From Mycobacterium sp. SMC-4 (GTDB lineage: Bacteria > Actinomycetota > Actinomycetes > Mycobacteriales > Mycobacteriaceae): a stretch of DNA of 64,000 bases. The stretch spans positions 1,364,001 to 1,428,000 of the forward strand of contig NZ_CP079869.1 in assembly GCF_025263265.1 (NCBI RefSeq), read 5' to 3'. The notes beneath the pieces were generated by a model. It saw only the letters and a program-made list of their open reading frames with translations. It was not told the DNA's origin and made no database searches. Of this stretch, positions 28,966-37,164 are shown piece by piece (the stretch's first letter is position 1; each line of letters begins with the position of its first letter). Position numbers and translations under genes: made by a program.

Positions 28966-30181
28966 GCCTCCAGTGACGCGCGAAGCGACTCACGGGCATC
29001 GTGTTTTGATCTTGGTTGAAAACCTGCCGTCGCCGTTCGACAGGCGGGTGTGGCAAGAAGCGACCACGTTACGGGCACATGGTTGGCAGGTCAGCATAAT
29101 CTGCCCCACTGGCAAAGGTTACGAGAAAACCTTCGAAATCATCGACGGAATAGCGATTTACCGCTATCGCCTTCCCGCGGAAGGCGAGGGAGCTCTCGGC
29201 TATCTGGCAGAGTACTCAGCCGCCCTATGGCACACGTTCCGTCTGGCGTTCAAGGTCCGGCGCGACCGTGGGTTCGATGTCATCCATGCCTGTAATCCGC
29301 CGGACTTTCTGTTCTTGGTGGGCGGGTTCTTCAAGATCCTCACAAAATCTCGCTTCCTGTTCGACCATCACGACGTCAACCCCGAGCTCTACGAGGCGAA
29401 GTTCGGGCGCCGCGATCTCTTCTGGCGGTTGATGGTCGCGTTAGAGAGGATGACATTTCGAAGTGCCGATGTCTCGATCGCTACCAACGAGTCGTATCGA
29501 CGCATCGCGATCGAGAGAGGGGGCATGGATCCCAAGCGTGTATTTGTGGTGCGAAGCGGCCCGGTGCTGGATCGTCTCAAGATCATGCCACCGAAGCTTG
29601 AATTGAAGTGCGGCAGGAAATATTTGGTCGGTTATGTCGGAGTTATGGGCAAGCAGGAGGGAATCGATCTACTCCTGCGAGCGGCCAAGCACCTCATTGA
29701 GGACATGGGTCGCGACGACGTGCATTTTGGTCTGGTGGGCGGCGGCACCTCGCTTGAGGAAATGAAGCAGCTGGCGCAGACCCTGAACGTGGATGACTAT
29801 GTGACATTCACCGGCCGTGTTCCGGACATGGACCTGCTCGAGATGCTCAACACGGCCGATGTCTGCGTCAACCCGGACGTGGCGAACGAGATGAACGACA
29901 AGTCGACCATGAACAAGATCATGGAGTACATGGCATTAGGGAAGCCGATCGTTCAGTTCGACCTGACCGAGGGGCGGTACTCAGCAGGCGAGTCGTCGCT
30001 ATACGCGGCGAAGAACGATCCAAAGGACATGGCCCGAAAGATCGTGGAATTGCTCGATAATCCGGAGCTGCGGGCACGTATGGGTGCCTTCGGTCGAGCT
30101 CGAGTTCAGAAAGAACTCGCCTGGGAGTACGAGGTTCCCAATTTGCTCCGGGCCTACGACGCAGTGATGGCGGACGCCTGA
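28949..30181 (+). CDS. Glycosyltransferase, GT4 type
   Basis: A 410-residue GT-B enzyme. The N-domain starts HRVLILVENLPSPFDRRVWQEA, as in exopolysaccharide GT4 enzymes; the donor-binding C-domain has YVGVMGKQEGIDLLL and the E-x7-E region MEYMALGKPIVQFDLTEG. It is cytosolic or membrane-associated and adds one sugar to the lipid-linked repeat unit. It may use the GDP-mannuronate made by the upstream gene, or another nucleotide sugar. ATG 28949 overlaps the dehydrogenase; GTG 28973, with GGTGAG ahead of it, is an alternative start. Confidence 0.87.
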   Translation: MVSVGEPPVTREATHGHRVLILVENLPSPFDRRVWQEATTLRAHGWQVSIICPTGKGYEKTFEIIDGIAIYRYRLPAEGEGALGYLAEYSAALWHTFRLAFKVRRDRGFDVIHACNPPDFLFLVGGFFKILTKSRFLFDHHDVNPELYEAKFGRRDLFWRLMVALERMTFRSADVSIATNESYRRIAIERGGMDPKRVFVVRSGPVLDRLKIMPPKLELKCGRKYLVGYVGVMGKQEGIDLLLRAAKHLIEDMGRDDVHFGLVGGGTSLEEMKQLAQTLNVDDYVTFTGRVPDMDLLEMLNTADVCVNPDVANEMNDKSTMNKIMEYMALGKPIVQFDLTEGRYSAGESSLYAAKNDPKDMARKIVELLDNPELRARMGAFGRARVQKELAWEYEVPNLLRAYDAVMADA

Positions 30182-30874
30182 AGGGCAGGGACTACGGCGA
30201 TTCCGTCGACTCGCTTGGGGGATGGTTTTCAGGCCTCGGTTCGGCTGGTTCGCGGAGCTGTTAGACCGCCACCAGGGGTGAGCAAACGAACAAGCGTTGT
30301 CGGTGGTAGTCCCGCTTCGGTCGGGTGCTCGGTCGTCTCCTCATTGAGCGCGATCTCCAGGACCCGTCTTGGCCAGCTGCTTGAGCCGCCCGTCGGGCTC
30401 GGTCAGCGACAGGCTCTATTCCTGGGCCTGCTTCTTGGTCATATCACCCAGTGTTGTCGTCGCGGCGCCTTCCTCGCTTAGCAGCGCTCAGCGTGCAAGT
30501 GCCGTAAACGTCGCTTTTCGCGATACCGCGCTGGATGGCGTTCCTTACTACCACCTAGGGTCTGTGCGCCGCGAGTACGGCCAAGACTAAACCGATTCCA
30601 ACTACGGGGCTCGGACGAAACATGTCCGAATGCCTCCGAATCGGTTTCTGCCCAACAGCAATGTGGTGACCATATTCTTCGTTGCGTTTGTGGCGATGAC
30701 CGGCTGAAGGTCGGCGTCCACCACGTAGTTGCGCGTCGATTGGTCGCGCACCCAATCGGTGAAATTGATGGCCAAGCGCTGCGATCGGCGGCCCCGGCTA
30801 CGCTACTCTCGATCGACTGTAGCGTATGGCGCTGATGATTCGAATGCGTACATTCGGAGGGGGTCGGACGGATC
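30182..30874. other. Gene-poor region with transposase debris
   Basis: About 690 bases between the GT4 and polymerase genes with no intact gene. It contains a recognisable IS256-family transposase fragment (30304-30478, minus) and an open minus frame around 30600-30800 that reads AINFTDWVRDQSTRNYVV, which looks protein-like but matches nothing I can name. The region appears to be decayed mobile DNA. Confidence 0.5.
30304..30478 (-). pseudogene. IS256-family transposase remnant
   Basis: The minus strand reads MTKKQAQE, a stop, then SLSLTEPDGRLKQLAKT; one extra base (near 30364) shifts the frame, after which it continues VLEIALNEETTEHPTEAGL. Together this matches the conserved N-terminus of mutator-type transposases (LTxxGGLLxQLTKxLLExAL...). 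The rest of the gene and the element ends are missing. It marks an old insertion in the AT-richer part of the island. Confidence 0.62.
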
Positions 30875-32110
30875 TTGGCAGTTGATACGGACCACGAGCG
30901 AGCACCAACTCGGACCTCGGTCCCTCTCCTCCGGGTTGGGGGATGCACGGTATTTGCTATCACCTACGCGGTGTACTTCGCGGTCGGGTCTATGAACCTT
31001 GCTCCGTTTAGGGGGAGAGTGGGTCCGAATGTTCTCTGGCTGGCCGCGGGCGGGCTTGTTTGTTTCGGTTTGGGGGTGTGGGCACGAACGCTTGTTAGTG
31101 CCAGGCCTACGTCGGATGCGAATGCAGCATCATCACGGGTAGTACAGGATGTCGCGGGTTGGCGCGCGGCTGCTGTTCCCTTGGGCTTAACTGGAGTGGC
31201 GGCCGCAATTGGAATCGTCGCCCAGCTTGGGGAATTGCCAATCCTAGCTGGGGATCGTCGAATGGGGGCCTCGGGCTATCTCTCGACGCTTTTAACTGGA
31301 TGCATTTTAGCCTTGGTTATTACCGGCGGTCATGCGCTGGCGACTCGTAAATGGAGGCTCATCGCCTATTGCGTCTTGGGTTCGGGATTGCTCATTATTC
31401 TTGGCTATAGAACATTCCTCCTCGTGCCACTGCTCACTCTATTCTTTACGGCAAGAAATTTGGGGATGGTCCGCTTAAAAGCGAGATGGTGGTTAGCCGG
31501 TGGAATATTGTTATACATCCTGTCCTGGCTTGCCTTTTACCGCTTTGGCGCAGGAAAAGACGCGTTATTTCGATCGCTAATGAGGTTAGGAATGCCGCCT
31601 GAATACAGGCACATAATTCCAATATGGATGACGCCGTATGAAGGCACAGCAATATTGGGTCGACTGATGGATAGATTCCCGGCGAATTGGGATTACCAAC
31701 GTGGACAGCTATTCTTATCGACGTTCGAAACTGTTCTTCCTGGGCCTCAACCAGGAGCTCGAACGTTGATTGCTGAGTACGTTGGAGGGCGCCCCGGCGT
31801 CACAATCACACCATCGATATTGGGCCAGCCGTACGTCGACTTCGGTGTGGTTGGGGTGGCGGTTTACATGCTATTGGTGGGCTTCGCCCTAAAATCGATA
31901 TGGATCTGGCAGGCATCGTCGTTGACCTGGGCACCCCGCGTCGCCGCAGCGTACGTTCTAGTGGTCCTTCTTCTCAGCATCCATAATGGCCTTTTCGATC
32001 TAAGTATGATTCTTAGTTCTCTATTCATGCTGTGGTGGGCGCGTCACTCGGAGATGCGGGCAGTGGTCGTCGGCGACTTCACTACGAAGCGAGCTATGTC
32101 GATGAACTAA
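30875..32110 (+). CDS. Wzy-type polysaccharide polymerase, module A
   Basis: A 411-residue integral membrane protein with about ten helices and a large outer loop (about residues 215-325) holding PGPQPGARTLIAEYVGGRPG and TITPSILGQPYVDFGVVGV. This is the usual plan of oligosaccharide repeat-unit polymerases, which vary greatly in sequence. TTG 30875 follows GGAGGGGG. It has many A/T-ending codons; direct count over 31501-31560 gives 27 of 60 G+C (45%), far below its surroundings. It would join repeat units flipped by the protein at 21961. Confidence 0.78.
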   Translation: MAVDTDHERAPTRTSVPLLRVGGCTVFAITYAVYFAVGSMNLAPFRGRVGPNVLWLAAGGLVCFGLGVWARTLVSARPTSDANAASSRVVQDVAGWRAAAVPLGLTGVAAAIGIVAQLGELPILAGDRRMGASGYLSTLLTGCILALVITGGHALATRKWRLIAYCVLGSGLLIILGYRTFLLVPLLTLFFTARNLGMVRLKARWWLAGGILLYILSWLAFYRFGAGKDALFRSLMRLGMPPEYRHIIPIWMTPYEGTAILGRLMDRFPANWDYQRGQLFLSTFETVLPGPQPGARTLIAEYVGGRPGVTITPSILGQPYVDFGVVGVAVYMLLVGFALKSIWIWQASSLTWAPRVAAAYVLVVLLLSIHNGLFDLSMILSSLFMLWWARHSEMRAVVVGDFTTKRAMSMN

Positions 32111-32555
32111 CATTCATTACCGCTCAGAAGAGCGTAGATCCGGCTGGCGCGTCGTTGCCGCGGTAATGCACGGTTATCACTCCCTGCGGGATAGGTCATG
32201 CGGGAGCCCCCGAAGAACCCGGGTTCGTCAAGATCTGTGTGAATAGTTATGCCGTATCGGTTTATTTGGTCGCGTAGAGAGGGAGTCAGGCGGGGGATTA
32301 GATTGCACTGGCGTCGAGCGCTTCGGTAGCGGCACGTTCCTGAGCGCCATGTTGTTTCCTCGTCATCTCGGTTGATATTGCGGACGGCCAGATGCGGCAG
32401 TGTCATCGCTGTGGAACGTTGTGTGCGGGACGCAGCTGCACCAGGATCACCACCTTTTTCGGCCTTTTGCGCGCAACCTAGTGCCGTTGATTTGCTTTGC
32501 GGGTTAGCCCAGTAGCCGCGGACGCGCGCCGCGTGTGTTACCTAAGCGTCGAGCG
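32111..32555. other. Non-coding stretch between the polymerase gene and IS21 element
   Basis: About 445 bases. One minus-strand frame of 99 codons (32107-32406) overlaps the polymerase stop, but its translation is Arg/Thr/Ser-rich, has no ribosome site and resembles nothing known, so I do not call it. The right end (32549-32561) forms one half of a palindrome interrupted by the insertion. Confidence 0.45.
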
Positions 32556-32561
32556 AACGGC
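32556..32561. repeat. Left target-site duplication of the IS21 element
   Basis: AACGGC directly before the element's TGTC end; the identical hexamer follows the other end at 35200-35205. Duplications of 4-8 bp are normal for IS21 elements. Confidence 0.85.
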
Positions 32562-32676
32562 TGTCGGCGGACATGAAAAAATGCCCGCAGGCGGACATGA
32601 AAATGCCCATGCGCGGCCAATAAGAACTGCCCACTGGCGGACATGAAAGTGCCCGTTGGCGGCCATGAATCTGCCC
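32562..32676 (+). repeat. Left subterminal repeats of the IS21 element
   Basis: Five copies of a unit close to GGCGGACATGAAAATGCCC, spaced about 22-25 bases apart. Such multiple terminal repeats are the transposase binding sites of IS21-type elements. The innermost copy ends in CATGAATCTGCCC, echoed by CACGAATCTGCCC at the right end. Confidence 0.8.
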
Positions 32677-32779
32677 AGACCGCGTCATCCCGCTCCGGCG
32701 CGCCAAGCGACGGGGCGGCCTCTCCTGCGGTTTCGATGTCGATGCCAAGTCGAACCGACAACCCCAGGAGAGACCTACT

Positions 32780-34297
32780 TTGAAGTCTGACGGAGAACTC
32801 ATGGAAATACTCAATGCCTACGACCTGACCGGGTCCTACCGTGCTGCCGCCGAGCTGTGTGGGTGCTCGCACCACACCGTCAAGAAGGCCGTCGAGGACC
32901 GCGACGCTGGTCTGCCGCCGGCGACCCGGCGGGCCCGGATGATCGACGACTGGCGCGATCTGCTGGAGGGCTGGGTGTCTGATTCGAAGGGCAAGATCCG
33001 CGGCGACAAGGCCCACGACAAGCTGGTGGCGCTGGGATACACCGGTACCGACCGCACCACCCGCCGAGCGCTGGCCGAGATCAAAGCCCAATGGCGACTG
33101 GGCAATACGCGCGTGCACCGGCCGTGGATCACCGAGCCGGGACTGTGGCTGCAGTACGACTTCGCCGACGGCCCGCTGGTGGCCGGCCGCAAGATCGTGC
33201 TGCTGGTGGCGTGGCTGGCGTGGAGCCGCTACCGGGTGGTGATCGCCTTGCGCGACCGCACCGCACCCAGCGTGTTCGCCGGCCTGGACCGCATCTTTCG
33301 CATTATCGGGGGTGCCCCGACCTATCTGCTGACCGACAACGAGAAGACCGTCACGACCGGACACATCGCCGGAGTCCCGGTCCGCAACCGGGCCGCGGTG
33401 ACCTTCGGCCGCTATTACGGCATCTCGGTGCTGACCTGTGAGCCGGCCGACCCGGCCTCCAAAGGTGGGGTGGAAAACGCGGTCAAGCTCGCCAAGGCCG
33501 ACATCGTGCCCACCGATACCAACCTACTGCCCCAGTACGACTCGTTCGCCGACGTCGAGGCGGCGTGCGCCGGGTTCACCACTGAGATCAACGCCCGGAC
33601 CCACCGCGCCACGGGTCGCCGTCCGGCCGAGATGCTCACTGCAGAACGCCCGGCCCTGCACGCCATCCCCGATCTGCCGCATACCGCCGCGCTGGGGGTG
33701 ACCCGCCGGGTTCCCGACAACACCCCGATGGTCACCTTCAACCACTGCCAATACTCGCTGCCGGCAACACTATTGGGACAGACCGTCTGGATCCGCTATC
33801 ACGACGGGACCGATGAGGTGGTGATCTGCGCTCTCGATGACGGCGGCCCCGTGGAAGTGGCCCGACACCACCGCGCCACCCCCGGCAGTCCCGCCATCGA
33901 CGATGACCATTTCCCCGACCACCGCGACAAGGTTCCCGGTGATTACCGGGTGCGGGCCCGCACCGTCAGTGAGCAGACCTTCCTCGCACTCGGGCCGGGT
34001 GCGGCGGTGTGGCTCAAAGAAGCCGCCGCCGTCGGCACCGAACGCATCCTGCAGAAGATGGCCCACGCCGTCGAGCTCTCGGCGTTGGCCGGTCGCGCTG
34101 ATGTGGACTGGGCGCTCGGGCATGCCGCCGTGCACGGCCGCTTCGCTACCGGTGATCTCGACTCCATCCTCGCCGCCAAAGGCCTGGACCTAACTCGGCG
34201 TGGCGCCGGTGAACACACCTCGCTGGCGCAAGGCACCAGTGGGTGGAACCTGTTCGGCCGCACCATCATCGATGCCGGCGAGGCGGGCATCGCATGA
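32780..34297 (+). CDS. istA: IS21-family transposase IstA
   Basis: A 505-residue transposase. A helix-turn-helix (SYRAAAELCGCSHHTVKKAV, about residues 19-38) precedes the RNase H-like rve catalytic domain with the DDE triad: Asp in QYDFADG (about 127), Asp in TDNEKTV (186) and Glu in SKGGVENAVK (232). It cuts and joins the element ends. The TTG start at 32780 follows AGGAGA by about 8 bases. Its stop overlaps istB (ATGA). Length is normal for the family. Confidence 0.93.
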   Translation: MKSDGELMEILNAYDLTGSYRAAAELCGCSHHTVKKAVEDRDAGLPPATRRARMIDDWRDLLEGWVSDSKGKIRGDKAHDKLVALGYTGTDRTTRRALAEIKAQWRLGNTRVHRPWITEPGLWLQYDFADGPLVAGRKIVLLVAWLAWSRYRVVIALRDRTAPSVFAGLDRIFRIIGGAPTYLLTDNEKTVTTGHIAGVPVRNRAAVTFGRYYGISVLTCEPADPASKGGVENAVKLAKADIVPTDTNLLPQYDSFADVEAACAGFTTEINARTHRATGRRPAEMLTAERPALHAIPDLPHTAALGVTRRVPDNTPMVTFNHCQYSLPATLLGQTVWIRYHDGTDEVVICALDDGGPVEVARHHRATPGSPAIDDDHFPDHRDKVPGDYRVRARTVSEQTFLALGPGAAVWLKEAAAVGTERILQKMAHAVELSALAGRADVDWALGHAAVHGRFATGDLDSILAAKGLDLTRRGAGEHTSLAQGTSGWNLFGRTIIDAGEAGIA

Positions 34298-35073
34298 CCA
34301 CCACCACGATCACTACCGCACCGTTGCCGGCCGAGGTGGAGTCGTTGATGCGTGCGTTGCGGTTGCCGCACGCCCGAGCCGTCGCCGCCGACGTGCTGGC
34401 CACCGCCCGCGCCCAACGCTGGGACCCCACCGAAGTCATCAAAGCCCTGCTGACCGAGGAAGCCGCCGGCCGGGCCCGCTCCATGCTGGCCTCCCGCCGC
34501 AAAGCTGCCGGCTTCCCGACCGGCAAGACCTTCGACGCCTGGGACCCGACGGCGTCATCGATCCCGTTGCCCACCCAGCAGGCGCTGCAGACCCTGGAAT
34601 GGGTCGGGCGTCGGGAGAACCTGGTGGTCTGCGGGCCCGCCGGCACCGGCAAGACCTTCTTCCTCGAAGCCCTCGGGCAAAAGGTCATCGAAGCCGGCAT
34701 GCCAGTGGCGTGGTTCACCCTCGAGCAGATCGGAGTGCTGGTGCGAGCGCACCGCGCCGATGACACCCTGGGCAAGGCCGTGGCCAAGATCGTGCGTGCT
34801 GAGCTGGTCGTCATCGATGACGTAGGACTGTTGCCGGTCGGCGCGGATGCCGCTGAAGGGCTCTACCGCATCGTGGAGGCGGCCTACGAACGCCGCTCGG
34901 TGGCGATCTCGTCGAACCTGCACCCCAGCGGATTCGATGAGCTCATGCCCAAGACGCTGGCCACCGCGACCGTGGACAGGCTGCTGCACCACGCGCACCT
35001 ATGCCAAACCAGCGGCGATTCCGTGCGCCTGGCCCAAGCCCTGCACGGGAAAGGAGTCCACCCCTTGACCTGA
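34294..35073 (+). CDS. istB: IS21-family helper ATPase IstB
   Basis: A 259-residue AAA+ ATPase: Walker A GPAGTGKTFF, Walker B ELVVIDDVGLLP, and the sensor region SVAISSNLHPSGFDELM. IstB forms a helicase-loader-like oligomer that selects target DNA and presents it to IstA. ATG 34294 overlaps the istA stop by 4 bases; the frame is open upstream within istA but non-homologous there. No damage is seen. Confidence 0.93.
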   Translation: MTTTTITTAPLPAEVESLMRALRLPHARAVAADVLATARAQRWDPTEVIKALLTEEAAGRARSMLASRRKAAGFPTGKTFDAWDPTASSIPLPTQQALQTLEWVGRRENLVVCGPAGTGKTFFLEALGQKVIEAGMPVAWFTLEQIGVLVRAHRADDTLGKAVAKIVRAELVVIDDVGLLPVGADAAEGLYRIVEAAYERRSVAISSNLHPSGFDELMPKTLATATVDRLLHHAHLCQTSGDSVRLAQALHGKGVHPLT

Positions 35074-35104
35074 CCGACCCAGCCGGTGGCGAACACACCC
35101 TCAT

Positions 35105-35199
35105 GGGCAGATTCGTGTCCGCCACCGGGCAATTCTTAATGGCCACCTACGGGCAGTTCTCCTGTCCGCCCACGGGCACTTTCAAATGTCCATTGACAA
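35105..35199 (-). repeat. Right subterminal repeats of the IS21 element
   Basis: On the minus strand, four copies of the same GGmCAT...GCCC unit found at the left end (for example GGACATTTGAAAGTGCCC), inverted relative to the left set. One copy fewer than on the left. Confidence 0.78.
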
Positions 35200-35205
35200 A
35201 CGGCT
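35200..35205. repeat. Right target-site duplication of the IS21 element
   Basis: AACGGC, identical to 32556-32561. Removing the element and one copy restores CGAGCGAA-CGGC-TTCGCTCG, an 8-bp palindrome with a 4-base loop. Confidence 0.85.
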
Positions 35206-35300
35206 TCGCTCGCCATCGGTAAGCCGCTGCCGAGGGACCCCAAGTTGCACCTTCGTCAGCCCCTGAGATGGGGGGTTGCCGAGCGAAATTGTCGCTTGTG

Positions 35301-35330
35301 TTGAGCTGCGGGAGTGCGTGGGGTTAAAGT
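35301..35330 (+). promoter_or_regulatory. Candidate promoter of the first sugar transferase gene
   Basis: TTGAGC (35301-35306), 18 bases, TAAAGT (35325-35330). The leader to ATG 35363 would be about 27 bases and contains GGGGGGA. It lies downstream of the IS element, so the gene can be expressed despite the insertion. Confidence 0.45.
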
Positions 35331-35362
35331 TGCAGCACAGGGGGAAAGCGTGGGGGGGATTT

Positions 35363-36853
35363 ATGACGGCGGTCAATGACCAGATTGAGGTCGCAGCAAA
35401 TGTCGTGCCGGTGCCGAACAGGCTGCCTGCATGGCAAACGAGCTACGCACGCCGGTTGATAGCGATTGACGCGCTGGCGGTGCTGCTCGCGATCGGGCTG
35501 GCGCAGTGGCTGCGGTTCGGGGCGAGTGCGCCCGACATCGCGTCGTACCGATACTTGGACTACACCATCGTCTCGGTAGGTATCGCGTTCATCTGGCTGG
35601 TTGCGCTCTCGATCAACCATTCGCGCTCGGAGCGAGTTATCGGAACAGGCGCCGAGGAGTACCGGCGCGTCGTTCTCGCCACCCTCGCGGTCTTCGGCGG
35701 CATCGCGATCGTCTCGATGCTGTTCAAGCTTGAGATTGCGCGCGGCTATCTGGTGATCGCCTTGCCTGTGGGCATTCTGCTGCTTGTCTTGTTTCGCTGG
35801 CTGGCCCGGCTGGCCATTCGCCATGTCCGGCAGAAGTACGGCCGTTGCATCACCCGCGTTCTGGTCGTCGGAAGTCCCGCTGCGGTCCGTGACCTCACCA
35901 CGTCACTGGCCCGGGAATCGTCGTCCGAATATGAGGTTGTCGGTGCCTGCATCCCAAGCCTGATCCCACGCAAGCAGATTCACGTCCCCGGCGTGGGCAT
36001 CATCCCCACCTTCGGTGACGAATCCAATGTTGTGGACGCCGTGACCGCCACGAACAGCCATGCGGTCGCCGTGACGGCGACTGAGCGCCTGAACGGCCGC
36101 GGAATCCGCGACCTGTCCTGGGAGCTCGAAAAGCTCGACATCGATCTGTTGGTGGCGCCGGGCGTCGTCGATGTCGCCGGCCCCCGCCTTCAGATGCGTC
36201 CGGTGGCCGGATTGCCGCTCATTCATGTCGAGAAGCCGCAGTATCACGGCGCGAAGCGGTTCCAGAAACGCCTCTTCGACGTTTTGTTCTCCGGCGCAGT
36301 GCTGCTCTTCGGCGCCCCGATTCTGCTGGCTGTGGCGCTGGCGGTGAAGCTGACCAGTAGAGGCCCAGTGTTCTACCGGCAAGAGCGCATCGGCCTCGAC
36401 GGCCAGCCGTTCCAGATGATCAAGTTCCGCACCATGGTCGACGGTGCCGACAAGATGGTCGACAAGCTCGCCGCGCTCAACGAGAGCGACGGCGGGGTGC
36501 TGTTCAAGATCCGCGAAGATCCCCGGGTTACCCGCGTCGGCAAGATCCTGCGCAAGTACAGCATCGACGAGCTGCCGCAGTTCATCAACGTCCTCAAGCG
36601 CGACATGAGCGTGGTCGGGCCACGGCCACCGCTGGCCAATGAAGTCCGAACCTACGACGACCACGTGATGCGCCGCCTGCTCGTCCGCCCGGGCATCACC
36701 GGACTGTGGCAGGTCAGTGGCCGCTCCGATCTGTCCTGGGAAGACACCGTCCGCCTCGACCTCTTCTACGTCGAGAACTGGTCGATGATCTCCGACCTGC
36801 TCATCGCCATCAAGACGGTCAAAGCGATGTTCAGCCACTCCGGCGCCTACTAG
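35363..36853 (+). CDS. Polyprenyl-phosphate sugar-1-phosphate transferase (WcaJ/WbaP type) 1
   Basis: A 496-residue initiating transferase. Four N-terminal helices (about residues 30-150), a CoA-binding-like cytoplasmic domain (RVLVVGSPAAV), a fifth reentrant helix, and the C-terminal Bac_transf domain with FYRQERIGLDGQPFQMIKFRTM, DELPQFINVLKRDMSVVGPRP and PGITGLWQVSGRSD. It puts the first sugar phosphate onto polyprenyl phosphate at the inner face of the membrane. Module A has no other such enzyme, so this one probably starts that repeat unit. ATG 35363 follows GGGGGGAT. Confidence 0.92.
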   Translation: MTAVNDQIEVAANVVPVPNRLPAWQTSYARRLIAIDALAVLLAIGLAQWLRFGASAPDIASYRYLDYTIVSVGIAFIWLVALSINHSRSERVIGTGAEEYRRVVLATLAVFGGIAIVSMLFKLEIARGYLVIALPVGILLLVLFRWLARLAIRHVRQKYGRCITRVLVVGSPAAVRDLTTSLARESSSEYEVVGACIPSLIPRKQIHVPGVGIIPTFGDESNVVDAVTATNSHAVAVTATERLNGRGIRDLSWELEKLDIDLLVAPGVVDVAGPRLQMRPVAGLPLIHVEKPQYHGAKRFQKRLFDVLFSGAVLLFGAPILLAVALAVKLTSRGPVFYRQERIGLDGQPFQMIKFRTMVDGADKMVDKLAALNESDGGVLFKIREDPRVTRVGKILRKYSIDELPQFINVLKRDMSVVGPRPPLANEVRTYDDHVMRRLLVRPGITGLWQVSGRSDLSWEDTVRLDLFYVENWSMISDLLIAIKTVKAMFSHSGAY

Positions 36854-36881
36854 CCCGGACTGCGCCAAAAAGCCTTGCCGC

Positions 36882-37136
36882 CTACCGGCCCAGTAGCTGT
36901 CTGAACCAATCGGTGACGCGGTCGCGAAAGTCGCTGTCGGCCAGGCGGAATCGCACACACTCGCACTTCGAGCAGTCAGTTCCGGCTCGGTAATGTTCGT
37001 GAGCTGCCCGGTGGTGTCCGCACCGGCAATCCCCCTGGGGCACGAAAGAGAATTTACGCCCCCACCGCGCCCGTCCCGGCAAATTCTTCAACTCCGCAAC
37101 CACAATGTGGCGCAGTTGACCGTTGCGCGAGACCAA
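36882..37136 (-). CDS. Small putative zinc-ribbon protein
   Basis: Up to 84 residues. The middle has GDCRCGHHRAAHEHY and the end GTDCSKCECVRFR, so five Cys and several His suit binding of one zinc. No family is recognised, though small proteins with CxCGH and DCxxCxC are common in mycobacteria. The listed TTG start (37136) is uncertain; a GTG about 11 codons further in would begin VVAELKNLPGRARWG. It diverges from the PH-domain gene at 37165 with only 28 bases between. Confidence 0.55.
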   Translation of the reverse strand: MVSRNGQLRHIVVAELKNLPGRARWGRKFSFVPQGDCRCGHHRAAHEHYRAGTDCSKCECVRFRLADSDFRDRVTDWFRQLLGR

Positions 37137-37164
37137 CGGCCCACTCGCTCAGTAGAGTGCTGCC

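Larger units (their letters stand above)
32562..35199 (+). mobile_element. Complete IS21-family insertion sequence
   Basis: A 2.64-kb element with istA and istB genes, ends in TG...CA (5'-TGTCGG; right end complement 5'-TGTCAA), a 6-bp target duplication AACGGC, and subterminal repeats at both ends of the kind TnsB-like IS21 transposases bind. Both genes are full-length and undamaged, so it is probably still active and recent. It sits between the module A polymerase gene and the sugar transferase gene, inside the loop of a short palindrome. Confidence 0.93.

Noticed and set aside
32107..32406. 99-codon minus frame after the polymerase gene
   Set aside because: No ribosome site, Arg/Thr/Ser-rich, overlaps the polymerase stop, no family resemblance.
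32504..33364. Minus-strand frame across the left part of the IS21 element
   Set aside because: Covers istA antisense and the terminal repeats; low-complexity Gly/Arg/Gln translation.
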